Shown here piece by piece: positions 26,318-33,873 of a DNA stretch of 34,238 nt. Under the pieces are notes generated by a model that worked only from the letters and a program-made list of their open reading frames with translations, was not told the DNA's origin and ran no database searches. The stretch comes from Burkholderiales bacterium (GTDB lineage Bacteria; Pseudomonadota; Gammaproteobacteria; Burkholderiales; Usitatibacteraceae), in NCBI GenBank assembly GCA_019634955.1, contig JAHCAK010000040.1:1-34238 (forward strand), given 5' to 3'. A program made the position numbers and the translations under genes. Each line of letters begins with the position of its first letter. Positions within the stretch are counted from its first letter, which is position 1.

Positions 26318-26824
26318 ATGAAGACCCCGAATCCGCATCGCCACATCCACATCGGCGAGGCGCGGCACGAGCAGCTGTACGCCCCGCGCCGCGACGACCC
26401 GTACCTCGACGCCGGCAAGCCCCCGCAGGACGCGCGCTGCCCCGAGTGCGGCGCCATCTTCCACAAGGGCCGCTGGGCCTGGGGCCCGGCGCCCCGGGAC
26501 GCGATGCCGGTCACCTGCCCGGCCTGCCTGCGCATCCACGACCGCTTCCCGGGCGGCTACATCACGCTCAGGGGTCCGTTCGTCGAGGCGCACCGCGACG
26601 AGCTGAGGAAGCTCGTTCAGGCGCGCGAGGCGCACGAGAAGGCCGAGCACCCGCTCGAGCGCGTGATGGACATCGGCGAGCGCGCCGGGGCCCTCGAAAT
26701 CACCACCACCGGCAACCACCTCGCCCGCGCCATCGGCAATGCCGTGCGGGCGGCCTACGACGGGCACCTCAAGGTGCGGTACGAGGCCGACGAGAACCTC
26801 GTCCGGGCGGTGTGGACGCGGTAG
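26318..26824 (+). CDS. BCAM0308-like zinc-ribbon protein
   Basis: A 168-residue soluble protein. Residues 41-44 (CPEC) and 67-70 (CPAC) form a probable zinc ribbon, and a His-rich start (HRHIHIGEARHEQ) could also bind metal. The C-terminal half (about 105-165) is an alpha/beta region without known motifs. I recognise it as the BCAM0308 family of Burkholderia-related bacteria, whose function is unknown. The ATG at 26318 is chosen over 26297 because GGGAGA lies about seven bases upstream. A 7-bp hairpin (CGGGGGA/TCCCCCG) lies just before that ribosome site and could affect its access. TAAATT at 26279-26284 may be the -10 element. Confidence 0.82.
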   Translation: MKTPNPHRHIHIGEARHEQLYAPRRDDPYLDAGKPPQDARCPECGAIFHKGRWAWGPAPRDAMPVTCPACLRIHDRFPGGYITLRGPFVEAHRDELRKLVQAREAHEKAEHPLERVMDIGERAGALEITTTGNHLARAIGNAVRAAYDGHLKVRYEADENLVRAVWTR

Positions 26825-26842
26825 TTCGCATGCCGCGCTGAA

Positions 26843-27063
26843 AGGGCGTCGGTTCGCGATTTCCCGGGAGATACCCGTCATTCTCCTGGGCAGGCAGGCG
26901 TGACCACCGGATGGGTGCCCCGAAAGTCGAGGGCGCTCAACACACGAGCACCCTCGACTTTCGACCCATCTACAGTCGAGGCCGCTTCGCTGCCTCGACC
27001 GCGGTGGTCGCCTGCCCAAGGAGAATGACGGGTATCTCCCGGGAAATCGCGAAGCGACGCCCT
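26843..27063. repeat. 221-base nested inverted-repeat element
   Basis: The outer arms (26843-26909 and 27002-27063) are near-perfect inverted repeats; differences are one substitution, one single-base indel and one six-base insertion in the left arm. Inside, 26910-26938 pairs with 26946-26970 (four-base bulge, one mismatch, loop AACACAC), and 26975-26982 pairs perfectly with 26992-26999. As RNA it would fold into a long stem with two inner hairpins, a three-way junction. It fills the whole gap between two convergent genes, ending one base before the stop of the gene at 27065. It has no coding capacity of its own that I can defend. Confidence 0.85.
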
Positions 27064-27064
27064 G

Positions 27065-28474
27065 TCACGCGCTCGCGCGCTCCTTCTCGCGCCACACCTG
27101 CCGGAACTTGCCGCTCACGGGGTGGGCGGCGATGACGCCGGTCTCCACGCGGATGGAGATGCCGGCGAGCCCCTGCCGGGCGAGGAAGCGCGCGAGCGCG
27201 TCCTTCACGCCGGCGGCGGCCTCGCGGCCGCGGCGGTGGGGTTCGAGGCGCACGCGCAGCGCGCGCGGGCCCGTCTGCACGACCTGGAAGCGATGCTCGC
27301 CCGTGCCCTCCTCCACCGCCGTGCACAGGGCCATCGGCATCACCGGCACGTCGCGGCCGCGCGCGTCGTCGAGGCGCAGGATCTCGTCGCGGCGGCCGTC
27401 GACGCGGATCACGGGGAAGGGGCTGCCGCAGCCGCAGGGCTTCGAGGCGAGCGTCACGCTGTCGCCCAGTTCGTAGCGCACCAGCGGCTGCACGTGGTTG
27501 GCGAGGTTGGTGAGGAGCACCGAGGCCGAGGGGGTGTCGGGGCCCACGGGCCGGTAGTCGGCGTCGACGGGCTCGAGCACCACCCAGTCGTCGTTCAGGT
27601 GCAGCGAGCCGCGCGGGCACTCGAAGGCGATGTTGAGGAACTCCGAGGCCCCGTAGTCGCCCGCCACGCGGCAGCCGAAGGCGCGCTCGATGTGGTCGCG
27701 CGCGATCGGCGCCAGCCACTCGCCGCCGTACCAGAGCACCGAGGGCGTGATCGCGAGTCGCCCCGCGTCCTTCTCGTGGGCGAGCGCGCGCAGCACGGTG
27801 GCGTAGGAGGCGACCACCGTCGGCTTGAAGCGCTCCAGCTCGTCGCAGATCTCGCGGATGGGCGCGGTCACGGGGAAGACGCGCGCGTTGGCCTCGAACC
27901 ACGGGTGCAGCGCGCGCAGGCGCTCCCAGCTCACGATGCCGGCGAAGTGGCCTTCGGTCGCGGCGATGAGCGCGTAGCGGTGGCCGGAGAGCGGCTGGTT
28001 CCAGTTCCAGGCCGGGGCGAGCGCGCCCAGCCGCGTGGCGCCCAAGGCGTCGTAGACCGCAAGCGCGTCGGCGTCGTGGACGATCAACCCCGGCACGCCC
28101 GTCGTCCCGGAGCTGGAGAAGACGGCGTAGCGGCCGAGGAAGGACTCGCCGATGCGGCCGAGGTCGCGCGTGAAGGCCTCGACGCCCTTGCGCGTGACGG
28201 CGGCGTCGGTGACCCACTCGTCGAAGCGCGCCATGAGCGCGGCCTTGTGGACCGGAGGCAGGTCCGCAAGGCGCAGGTCGTGCCGGGGCGCGGCGCCCCA
28301 GTGCGCGGCGTAGAAGCGCGAATGCCGCCGCGTCCAGGCGAGCAGCCGCGCAAGGCGCTCGTGCCGCAGGCGCTCGATCGCCACGCGCCCGGCTGCCTGC
28401 GTCCAGCCCGCGTCGGTCGCGAAGCTCGCCCACCGCCACATCGAATCCAGGAAAGACCACTCGCCGGGGTGCAC
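27065..28474 (-). CDS. PaaK/CoF-synthetase-like adenylate-forming enzyme
   Basis: A 469-residue enzyme of the phenylacetate-CoA ligase / coenzyme F390 synthetase-related family, predicted to activate a carboxylic acid with ATP. The phosphate-binding motif is FSSSGTTGVPG (119-129). Further signatures are WYGGEWLAP, GDYGASEF (the acyl-adenylate YGxxE-type motif), LVRYELGDSV and the hinge-region DGRRDEI. CGCG in the C-terminal third (about 325-332) is unusual for PaaK. The start is GTG at 28474 with GGAGGA eight bases upstream. It stands alone between a palindrome and a small secreted protein, so neither substrate nor pathway can be inferred. Confidence 0.88.
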   Translation of the reverse strand: MHPGEWSFLDSMWRWASFATDAGWTQAAGRVAIERLRHERLARLLAWTRRHSRFYAAHWGAAPRHDLRLADLPPVHKAALMARFDEWVTDAAVTRKGVEAFTRDLGRIGESFLGRYAVFSSSGTTGVPGLIVHDADALAVYDALGATRLGALAPAWNWNQPLSGHRYALIAATEGHFAGIVSWERLRALHPWFEANARVFPVTAPIREICDELERFKPTVVASYATVLRALAHEKDAGRLAITPSVLWYGGEWLAPIARDHIERAFGCRVAGDYGASEFLNIAFECPRGSLHLNDDWVVLEPVDADYRPVGPDTPSASVLLTNLANHVQPLVRYELGDSVTLASKPCGCGSPFPVIRVDGRRDEILRLDDARGRDVPVMPMALCTAVEEGTGEHRFQVVQTGPRALRVRLEPHRRGREAAAGVKDALARFLARQGLAGISIRVETGVIAAHPVSGKFRQVWREKERASA

Positions 28475-28544
28475 GGCGAATCCTCCGGGTGACGCCTTTC
28501 CCCTACTACTACGCCTTCCCCCGGGTCGCGGCCCCCGGTTGGAT

Positions 28545-28566
28545 CAGGAAACCCGCGAAAGGCGGG
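28545..28566 (-). terminator. Weak hairpin with T-rich tail, 3' of the small secreted protein gene
   Basis: Read on the minus strand, CCCGC (28566-28562) and GCGGG (28556-28552) form a 5-bp stem with loop CTTTC, followed by TTTCC. It lies 12 bases after the stop of the gene at 28579-28896. The stem is short, so this is a weak candidate. The rest of the 104-base gap shows only the ribosome site of the next gene. Confidence 0.3.
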
Positions 28567-28578
28567 CGCGCAGGCGGG

Positions 28579-28896
28579 CTACCCCCGCGGGCGGCGCTCC
28601 ACGCAGTAGGCGTAGCCCAGCGAGGCGAGCTCGGCCTGGGTGAGGCTGTCGGAGCGGTTGGCGGCCTGGATCATGTAGGTGGCCACCTGGGTGCCCCAGC
28701 TGTCCGAGGGCTTCTGGATCCCCTGCTCGAGGTCCTTCACGCCGCGGCGCTTGGCGCCCTCGATGAGGCTCGCGACCTGCGAGGTCGTCTGCCGGCAGGC
28801 GCGCTTCACCTCCTCGGAGGCGGCCTGGGCGGTGGCGGTTTCGGGGGCGAGGGTCGTGGCGAGGGCGGCGGCGGCCAGGGCCTGGAGGGTCTTCAT
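28579..28896 (-). CDS. Small secreted protein of unknown function
   Basis: A 105-residue exported protein. The signal peptide is MKTLQALAAAALATTLAPETATAQA (cleavage about 23-25). The mature 80 residues contain two cysteines (in RACRQ and AYCVE), far apart in sequence and able to form a disulfide, and look helical with a repeated Q/S/N-rich pattern. I recognise no family. The ATG has AAGGAAA about seven bases upstream, a good ribosome site. It is divergent from folE with 79 bases between and tandem with the CoF-synthetase-like gene. Confidence 0.82.
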   Translation of the reverse strand: MKTLQALAAAALATTLAPETATAQAASEEVKRACRQTTSQVASLIEGAKRRGVKDLEQGIQKPSDSWGTQVATYMIQAANRSDSLTQAELASLGYAYCVERRPRG

Positions 28897-28964
28897 GGAC
28901 GGTTTCCTTGTCGGTGTGCGGGGCGTGGAACCTCGGATTCTACCCGGGCCGCGCCGGGGCGGTT

Positions 28965-28970
28965 TACGAT
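28965..28970 (+). promoter_or_regulatory. -10-like TACGAT, 5 bases before folE
   Basis: TACGAT (five of six matches) ends five bases before the folE ATG, so transcription would start at or close to the start codon. It could drive the run of genes from folE onward. No clear -35 is visible. Confidence 0.35.
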
Positions 28971-28975
28971 AGGTC

Positions 28976-29707
28976 ATGGCCTCTCGAAAATCCCCCGCCC
29001 GCGCCGCCGCCCCCCGGGGCGAGCACGCAACCCCCGTGTCCGAGCGCATCCGCGCGCGCCTGCGCAAGGCCCGCGAGCGCCACCACGCCAACGACAACAT
29101 TTCCGCCTTCATCGAGCCGGGCGAGCTGGCCCAGCTGCAGGAGGAGGTCGAGGCGAAGATGAAGCGCGTGCTGGAAGCGCTCGTGATCGACACCGAGAGC
29201 GACCACAACACGCAGGAGACCGCCCGGCGCGTGGCGAAGATGTACGTGACCGAGGTCTTCCGCGGCCGCTTCGTGCCCGAGCCGCCCGTCACCGAGTTCC
29301 CCAACGTCGAGCGCCTGAACGAGCTCATGATCGTGGGGCCCATCACGGTGAGGAGCGCCTGCTCCCACCACCTCTGCCCCATCATCGGCCGCGTGTGGAT
29401 CGGCGTGATGCCCAACGAGCACTCGAACCTCATCGGGCTCTCCAAGTACGCGCGCCTTTGCGACTGGGTGATGAGCCGGCCGCAGATCCAGGAGGAGGCC
29501 GTCACGCGCCTGGCCGACCTGCTGCAGGAGAAGATGCAGCCCGACGGTCTCGCCGTGGTCATGGAGGCCGACCACTTCTGCATGCAGTGGCGCGGCGTGA
29601 AGGACACCGACTCGAAGATGGTGAACAGCGTGATGCGCGGCTCGTTCCTCAAGGACGCGAACCTGCGCCGCGAGTTCCTCGCGCTGCTGCAACGGAAGAA
29701 CGCCTAG
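28976..29707 (+). CDS. folE: GTP cyclohydrolase I
   Basis: A 243-residue cytoplasmic enzyme that converts GTP to dihydroneopterin triphosphate, the first step to tetrahydrofolate and other pterins. The zinc ligands are C129 and H132 in RSACSHHLCP and C202 in HFCMQWRG; the spacing equals that of E. coli FolE (C110, H113, C181). The catalytic segment around SNLIGLSKYAR and the RGVKD-type loop are present. The first 40 residues are a basic Arg/Lys/Ala-rich tail absent from E. coli FolE (222 residues). Downstream, the BLUF gene follows after 22 bases, suggesting a shared transcript. It is probably a second, specialised FolE, since no other folate gene is nearby; that is inference. Confidence 0.95.
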   Translation: MASRKSPARAAAPRGEHATPVSERIRARLRKARERHHANDNISAFIEPGELAQLQEEVEAKMKRVLEALVIDTESDHNTQETARRVAKMYVTEVFRGRFVPEPPVTEFPNVERLNELMIVGPITVRSACSHHLCPIIGRVWIGVMPNEHSNLIGLSKYARLCDWVMSRPQIQEEAVTRLADLLQEKMQPDGLAVVMEADHFCMQWRGVKDTDSKMVNSVMRGSFLKDANLRREFLALLQRKNA

Positions 29708-29729
29708 CACCCCGCCCCGGAGAACAAGA

Positions 29730-30158
29730 ATGCTCGTCCGCCTCCTCTACGCCAGCCATTCCGCCAAGCCCGTCACGCCCGACGTGATCGAGTCCATCCT
29801 CGAGCAGTCGCGCAAGCACAACCCGCGGCTGGGCATCACCGGCATCCTCTGCCAGAGCGGCAACACCTTCCTGCAGGTCCTGGAGGGCGGGCGCACCGCG
29901 GTGAACCTGCTCTACAACGACATCGTGCGCGACGCGCGGCACAAGAACGTCGTGGTGCTGCACTACGAGGAGGCCGAGCAGCGCAAGTTCGCCGGCTGGA
30001 CGATGGGGCAGGTGAACCTCGCCAAGGTGAACCCCTCCACGCTCCTCAAGTATTCCGAGACCACTGTCCTGGACCCCTACGCGATGTCCGGGCGCGCCTC
30101 GATGGCGCTGCTGGAGGAGCTCATCGCCACGGCGCAGATCATCGGCCGCGCCACCTGA
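29730..30158 (+). CDS. BLUF-domain blue-light receptor
   Basis: A 142-residue flavin (FAD) photoreceptor of the short, stand-alone type. All residues of the BLUF photocycle are present with standard spacing: Y7, N31, Q49, W90 and M92, matching Y8, N32, Q50, W91 and M93 of cyanobacterial PixD. The domain fills residues 1-95; about 45 helical residues follow, as in other short BLUF proteins that signal by protein contacts. There is no output domain, so the partner must be a separate protein. It lies 22 bases after folE and 10 bases before a serine hydrolase gene, so all three are probably one operon. Confidence 0.95.
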   Translation: MLVRLLYASHSAKPVTPDVIESILEQSRKHNPRLGITGILCQSGNTFLQVLEGGRTAVNLLYNDIVRDARHKNVVVLHYEEAEQRKFAGWTMGQVNLAKVNPSTLLKYSETTVLDPYAMSGRASMALLEELIATAQIIGRAT

Positions 30159-30168
30159 GGCCGGCCGC

Positions 30169-31341
30169 GTGGGGCGGGCCCTCAGGATCGCCTGGTTCGC
30201 GTTCGTCCTGGCGGTCGGCTCGCTCCTCGCGACGTGGTCGTGGCGGAGCGATTTCGATGCCGCCTTCGGCGCCGCGGTGCGCCTGGCGATCTGGGGCACC
30301 ACGACCGTCGACGATTTCCGCCGGTGGCCCGGAAACGATCTCGCGCCCTCCGTCTCGCCCCGCCCCTTCCCGCGCCGGGCGCAGCCGGCGTCCCCGCCGG
30401 AGGTGGAACTCCTCGCCGGCAGGCGCCAGCCGCTCGCCGCCGCCCTCGAATCCACGCGCACGCTCGCCTTCCTCGTCGTGCGCGACGGCGAGATCGTCTT
30501 CGAGTGGGGCGGCGAGGGGCGCGCGCCCCGCGAGCAGTCGCAGTGGTTCTCGGTCACCAAGTCCGTCCTCGCCACCCTCGTGGCGATGGCCGTGGACGAC
30601 GGCATCCTCGCCTCGCTCTCCCGGCCGGTGACGGACTTCGTGCCGGAGCTCGCGCCGCACGGCTTCGGCGGCGTGACGCTGCGGCACCTGCTCGACATGA
30701 CCTCGGGGATCGACTACGACGAGAGCGACAACCCGTTCGGCGAGCACGTGCTGATGAACTACACGCCCTCGATCGAGCGGCAGGTCCTCGGCTTCCGCCT
30801 CGCGGGCACGCCCGGGGCGCGCTGGTCCTACAAGTCGGGGGACACCGCGCTCCTCTCCCTCGCGCTTCGCCGCGCGCTCGCTGCGCGCCGCGGCCCGGGC
30901 GCCACCCTCACCGCCTACGCGCAGGCGCGCCTCTGGTCGCCGCTGGGCATGGAGCATCCCGGCACCTGGTCCGTCGACCAGGAGGGGGGCCTCGAGAAGG
31001 CGTGGTGCTGCCTCGCGGGCTCCGCGCGCGACCTCGCGAGGATCGGGGTGCTCTACCTCGCTCGCGGCGCGCCCGGCGGCACGCGGCTCCTCGCCGAGCG
31101 CTGGGCGGACGAGGCCTTCGCGCCGATGCCCGACGCGGGGGAATGGCGCGCGCACCGCTTCTCGTGGTGGTCGGCGCGCCCGCAGGCGCAGGGCATCCTC
31201 GCCATCGGCAAGGACGGCCAGTTCCTGCACGTGGACCCCGCGCGGCGCACGATCATCGTCCGGCTGGGGCGAAGCCAGGGGGACGCGGGCGTCGGCCGCT
31301 GGGCGGCGCTCTTCGAGTCCCTCGCCACGCACGCCTGGTAG
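30169..31341 (+). CDS. SxxK serine hydrolase (class C beta-lactamase fold, NylB-like)
   Basis: A 390-residue hydrolase with one N-terminal membrane anchor or signal (about 5-22). The nucleophile motif is SVTK (S128, K131). The second motif is YKS (Y221-S223) rather than the YxN of true class C beta-lactamases; YxS is found in 6-aminohexanoate-dimer hydrolase (NylB)-type relatives. The third-box equivalent appears to be GKDG near the C-terminus. It is probably an esterase or amidase acting outside the cytoplasm; antibiotic hydrolysis is not supported. The start is GTG at 30169 with GAGG eight bases upstream. It follows the BLUF gene by 10 bases. Confidence 0.88.
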   Translation: MGRALRIAWFAFVLAVGSLLATWSWRSDFDAAFGAAVRLAIWGTTTVDDFRRWPGNDLAPSVSPRPFPRRAQPASPPEVELLAGRRQPLAAALESTRTLAFLVVRDGEIVFEWGGEGRAPREQSQWFSVTKSVLATLVAMAVDDGILASLSRPVTDFVPELAPHGFGGVTLRHLLDMTSGIDYDESDNPFGEHVLMNYTPSIERQVLGFRLAGTPGARWSYKSGDTALLSLALRRALAARRGPGATLTAYAQARLWSPLGMEHPGTWSVDQEGGLEKAWCCLAGSARDLARIGVLYLARGAPGGTRLLAERWADEAFAPMPDAGEWRAHRFSWWSARPQAQGILAIGKDGQFLHVDPARRTIIVRLGRSQGDAGVGRWAALFESLATHAW

Positions 31342-31419
31342 CCGCCCGCCGGTCGCCTTGACCGGCATCAACAGGCCGCCGGGCGCCGGGCGGAAACTGG
31401 GGGCACGGAGGACATCGCC

Positions 31420-33873
31420 ATGCCGGCCTCCTGCCAGCCCGAGTCCCTGAAGCCCGAAGCGCTGCGCCGCGCCTGCGACCCCGCGGGCCTCGCCTTCGCC
31501 ACCACCGCCGAGCTCGAGGATTTCACGGAGATCCTCGGCCAGGCGCGCGCGGTCGAGGCCATCCGGTTCGGCGTCGGCATCGAGCGCGACGGCTACAACC
31601 TCTACGCGATGGGCCCGGAGGGCATCGGGCGCCACACGATCGTGCGCCGCTTCCTCGAGCAGCGCGCCCCGCAGCGCGAGACCCCGAGCGACTGGTGCTA
31701 CGTCTTCGACTTCGACGCGCCCGACCGCCCGCGGGCGCTGGAGCTCCCGGCCGGGTCGGCCACGCGCTTCCGCGACGACATGGCGCGCCTCGTGGAGGAC
31801 CTGCGCACCGGCATTCCCGGCGCCTTCGAGACCGACGAGTACCGCACGCGGCTTCAGGAGATCGAGAGCGAGTTCGAGCACCGCCACGAGGCCGCCATCG
31901 AGGCCATCGGCGAGAAGTCGAAGGGCCAGGGCATCGCCCTCGTGCGCACCCCCTCGGGCTTCGGCTTCGCGCCGATGCACAAGGACAAGGTGATGAGCCC
32001 GGACGAGTTCCACGCGCTCCCCGAGGCGAAGCAGAGGAAGGTGCAGGAGGCGATCGCGGCGCTGGAGCAGGAGCTCGCGCGCGCGCTGCACGAGGTGCCG
32101 CGCATGCGCCGCGAGGCGCAGCGCAAGGTTCGCGAGCTCAACCGGCAGGTGATCGGCACCACGGTCACCGGCCTCATCGAGGAACTCAAGGCCGCCTACG
32201 TGGCCCTGGCGCCCGTCGTGCGCCACCTCGAGAGCGTCCACGAGGACGTGCTCGACCACGCCGAGCACTTCCGCCACCCGAAGGAAGGCGAGAGCCGCAC
32301 GCTCTTCGGGATCCCCATCCCCGAGCCCGAGGCGGAGTCCCCGCTCGGCCGCTACCAGGTGAACGTGCTGATCGCGCACGAGGCCGGCAGCGGCGCGCCC
32401 ATCGTCCACGAGGACAACCCGACGCACGACAACCTCGTGGGCCGCATCGAGCACCAGGCGCAGATGGGCACCCTCGTCACCAATTTCATGCTCATCAAGG
32501 CCGGCGCCTTCCACCGCGCCAACGGCGGCTACCTCGTGCTGGACGCGCTGAAGGTCCTCACCCAGCCCTACGCGTGGGAGGCGCTCAAGCGCGCCATGCG
32601 CTCGCGCGAGATCCGCACCGAGTCGCTGGGGCAGATGCTCTCGCTCGTGAGCACGGTGGGGCTCAAGCCCGAGCCCATCGCCTTCGACCAGAAGGTCGTG
32701 CTCGTGGGCGACCGGATGATCTACTACCTCCTGCAGGCCTACGACCCGGAGTTCCCCGAGCTCTTCAAGGTGGCGGCCGACTTCGAGGAGGACATCGCGC
32801 GCACGCCGGAGTCCGACCTTCTCTACGCGCGCGTCGTGGCCACCATCGCGCGGCGCGAAAAGCTGCGCCACGCCGATCGCGGCGCGGTCGCCCGCCTTGT
32901 CGAGCAGGGGGCGCGCGCCGCCGGCGACGGCGAGCGGCTCGCCGTCGGCATGCAGGAACTGGTGGACCTCCTGCGCGAGTCCGACCACTTCGCCGGCGAG
33001 GCCGGGCACGCCGTGGTGGAGGCCGCCGACGTCGACCGGGCGCTGGAGGCGCGCGAGGAGCGCCAGTCGCGCATCCGCGAGCGCCTGCGCGAGCGGATGC
33101 AGGAGGGCACGCTCCTCATCGACACCGAGGGCGCGCGCGCGGGGCAGGTGAACGGGCTATCCGTGGTCCAGCTCGGCGAGTTCGCGTTCGGGATGCCCAG
33201 CCGCATCACGGCCCGCGTGCGCCTCGGCGGCGGCGGCATCGTCGACATCGAGCGCGAGGCCGAGCTGGGCGGGCCGCTGCACTCCAAGGGCGTGATGATC
33301 CTCTCCGGGTTCCTCGCCGGGCGCTACGCCACCGACCGGCCGCTCTCGCTGTCGGCCACGCTCGTCTTCGAGCAGAACTACGGCGGCGTGGAGGGCGACA
33401 GCGCCTCGTGCGCCGAGCTCTGCGCGCTGCTCTCCGCGCTGGCCGAGGCGCCGCTCGCGCAGTCGATCGCCATCACCGGAAGCGTCAACCAGCACGGCGA
33501 CGTGCAGGCGATCGGCGGCGTGAACGAGAAGATCGAGGGCTTCTTCGACCTGTGCCGCGTGCGCGGCCTCACCGGCGCGCAGGGCGTGATCATCCCGGCA
33601 TCCAACGTGCGCCACCTGATGCTGCGCCGCGACGTGGTCGAGGCCGTGGCGGGCGGCCGCTTCGCCATCTACCCGGTGAGCACGGTGGACGAGGCGCTCG
33701 CGATCCTCGCCGGCGCCCCGGCCGGGGAGCGCGACGCCCTCGGGCGGTTCCCCGCGGAAAGCCTCAACGCGCGCGTCGAGCGGCGCCTCGCGGGGTTCGC
33801 CGAGCGCGTGCGCAACTTCACGGCGGGGCCGGCCGGCCGCAAGGGCTGGCGCCGCGGCGGCAAGCCGAAATGA
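31420..33873 (+). CDS. Lon-family ATP-dependent protease (AAA_32/YcbZ type)
   Basis: An 817-residue cytoplasmic AAA+ protease. The C-terminal Lon peptidase domain (about 590-785) has catalytic S661 in GGVEGDSASCAEL and K704 in GGVNEKIEG, 43 residues apart as in E. coli Lon. The N-terminal part is the divergent ATPase of the YcbZ type with a long helical insertion (about 150-270). Its P-loop is GPEGIGRHT (65-73), with Arg in place of the Walker Lys, and the Walker B-like segment is GGYLVLDAL, with Ala where Glu is usual (D375-A376). There is no classical Lon substrate-binding N-domain. The ATG at 31420 has GGAG about 10 bases upstream. Its stop overlaps the UspA-like gene by ATGA. Confidence 0.93.
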   Translation: MPASCQPESLKPEALRRACDPAGLAFATTAELEDFTEILGQARAVEAIRFGVGIERDGYNLYAMGPEGIGRHTIVRRFLEQRAPQRETPSDWCYVFDFDAPDRPRALELPAGSATRFRDDMARLVEDLRTGIPGAFETDEYRTRLQEIESEFEHRHEAAIEAIGEKSKGQGIALVRTPSGFGFAPMHKDKVMSPDEFHALPEAKQRKVQEAIAALEQELARALHEVPRMRREAQRKVRELNRQVIGTTVTGLIEELKAAYVALAPVVRHLESVHEDVLDHAEHFRHPKEGESRTLFGIPIPEPEAESPLGRYQVNVLIAHEAGSGAPIVHEDNPTHDNLVGRIEHQAQMGTLVTNFMLIKAGAFHRANGGYLVLDALKVLTQPYAWEALKRAMRSREIRTESLGQMLSLVSTVGLKPEPIAFDQKVVLVGDRMIYYLLQAYDPEFPELFKVAADFEEDIARTPESDLLYARVVATIARREKLRHADRGAVARLVEQGARAAGDGERLAVGMQELVDLLRESDHFAGEAGHAVVEAADVDRALEAREERQSRIRERLRERMQEGTLLIDTEGARAGQVNGLSVVQLGEFAFGMPSRITARVRLGGGGIVDIEREAELGGPLHSKGVMILSGFLAGRYATDRPLSLSATLVFEQNYGGVEGDSASCAELCALLSALAEAPLAQSIAITGSVNQHGDVQAIGGVNEKIEGFFDLCRVRGLTGAQGVIIPASNVRHLMLRRDVVEAVAGGRFAIYPVSTVDEALAILAGAPAGERDALGRFPAESLNARVERRLAGFAERVRNFTAGPAGRKGWRRGGKPK

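Noticed and set aside
26911-27135. Small open frames inside the 221-base palindrome
   Set aside because: Both arms give the same short peptide in opposite directions simply because they are inverted repeats; no start context or family.
30169-31341. Class C beta-lactamase (AmpC)
   Set aside because: The YxN motif is YKS and there is no KTG box; a NylB/esterase-like role fits better.
30139-33009. Long antisense frame over the hydrolase and Lon genes
   Set aside because: Shadow frame of the Lon-family protease; translation is repetitive Glu/Arg/Ala/Val without motifs.
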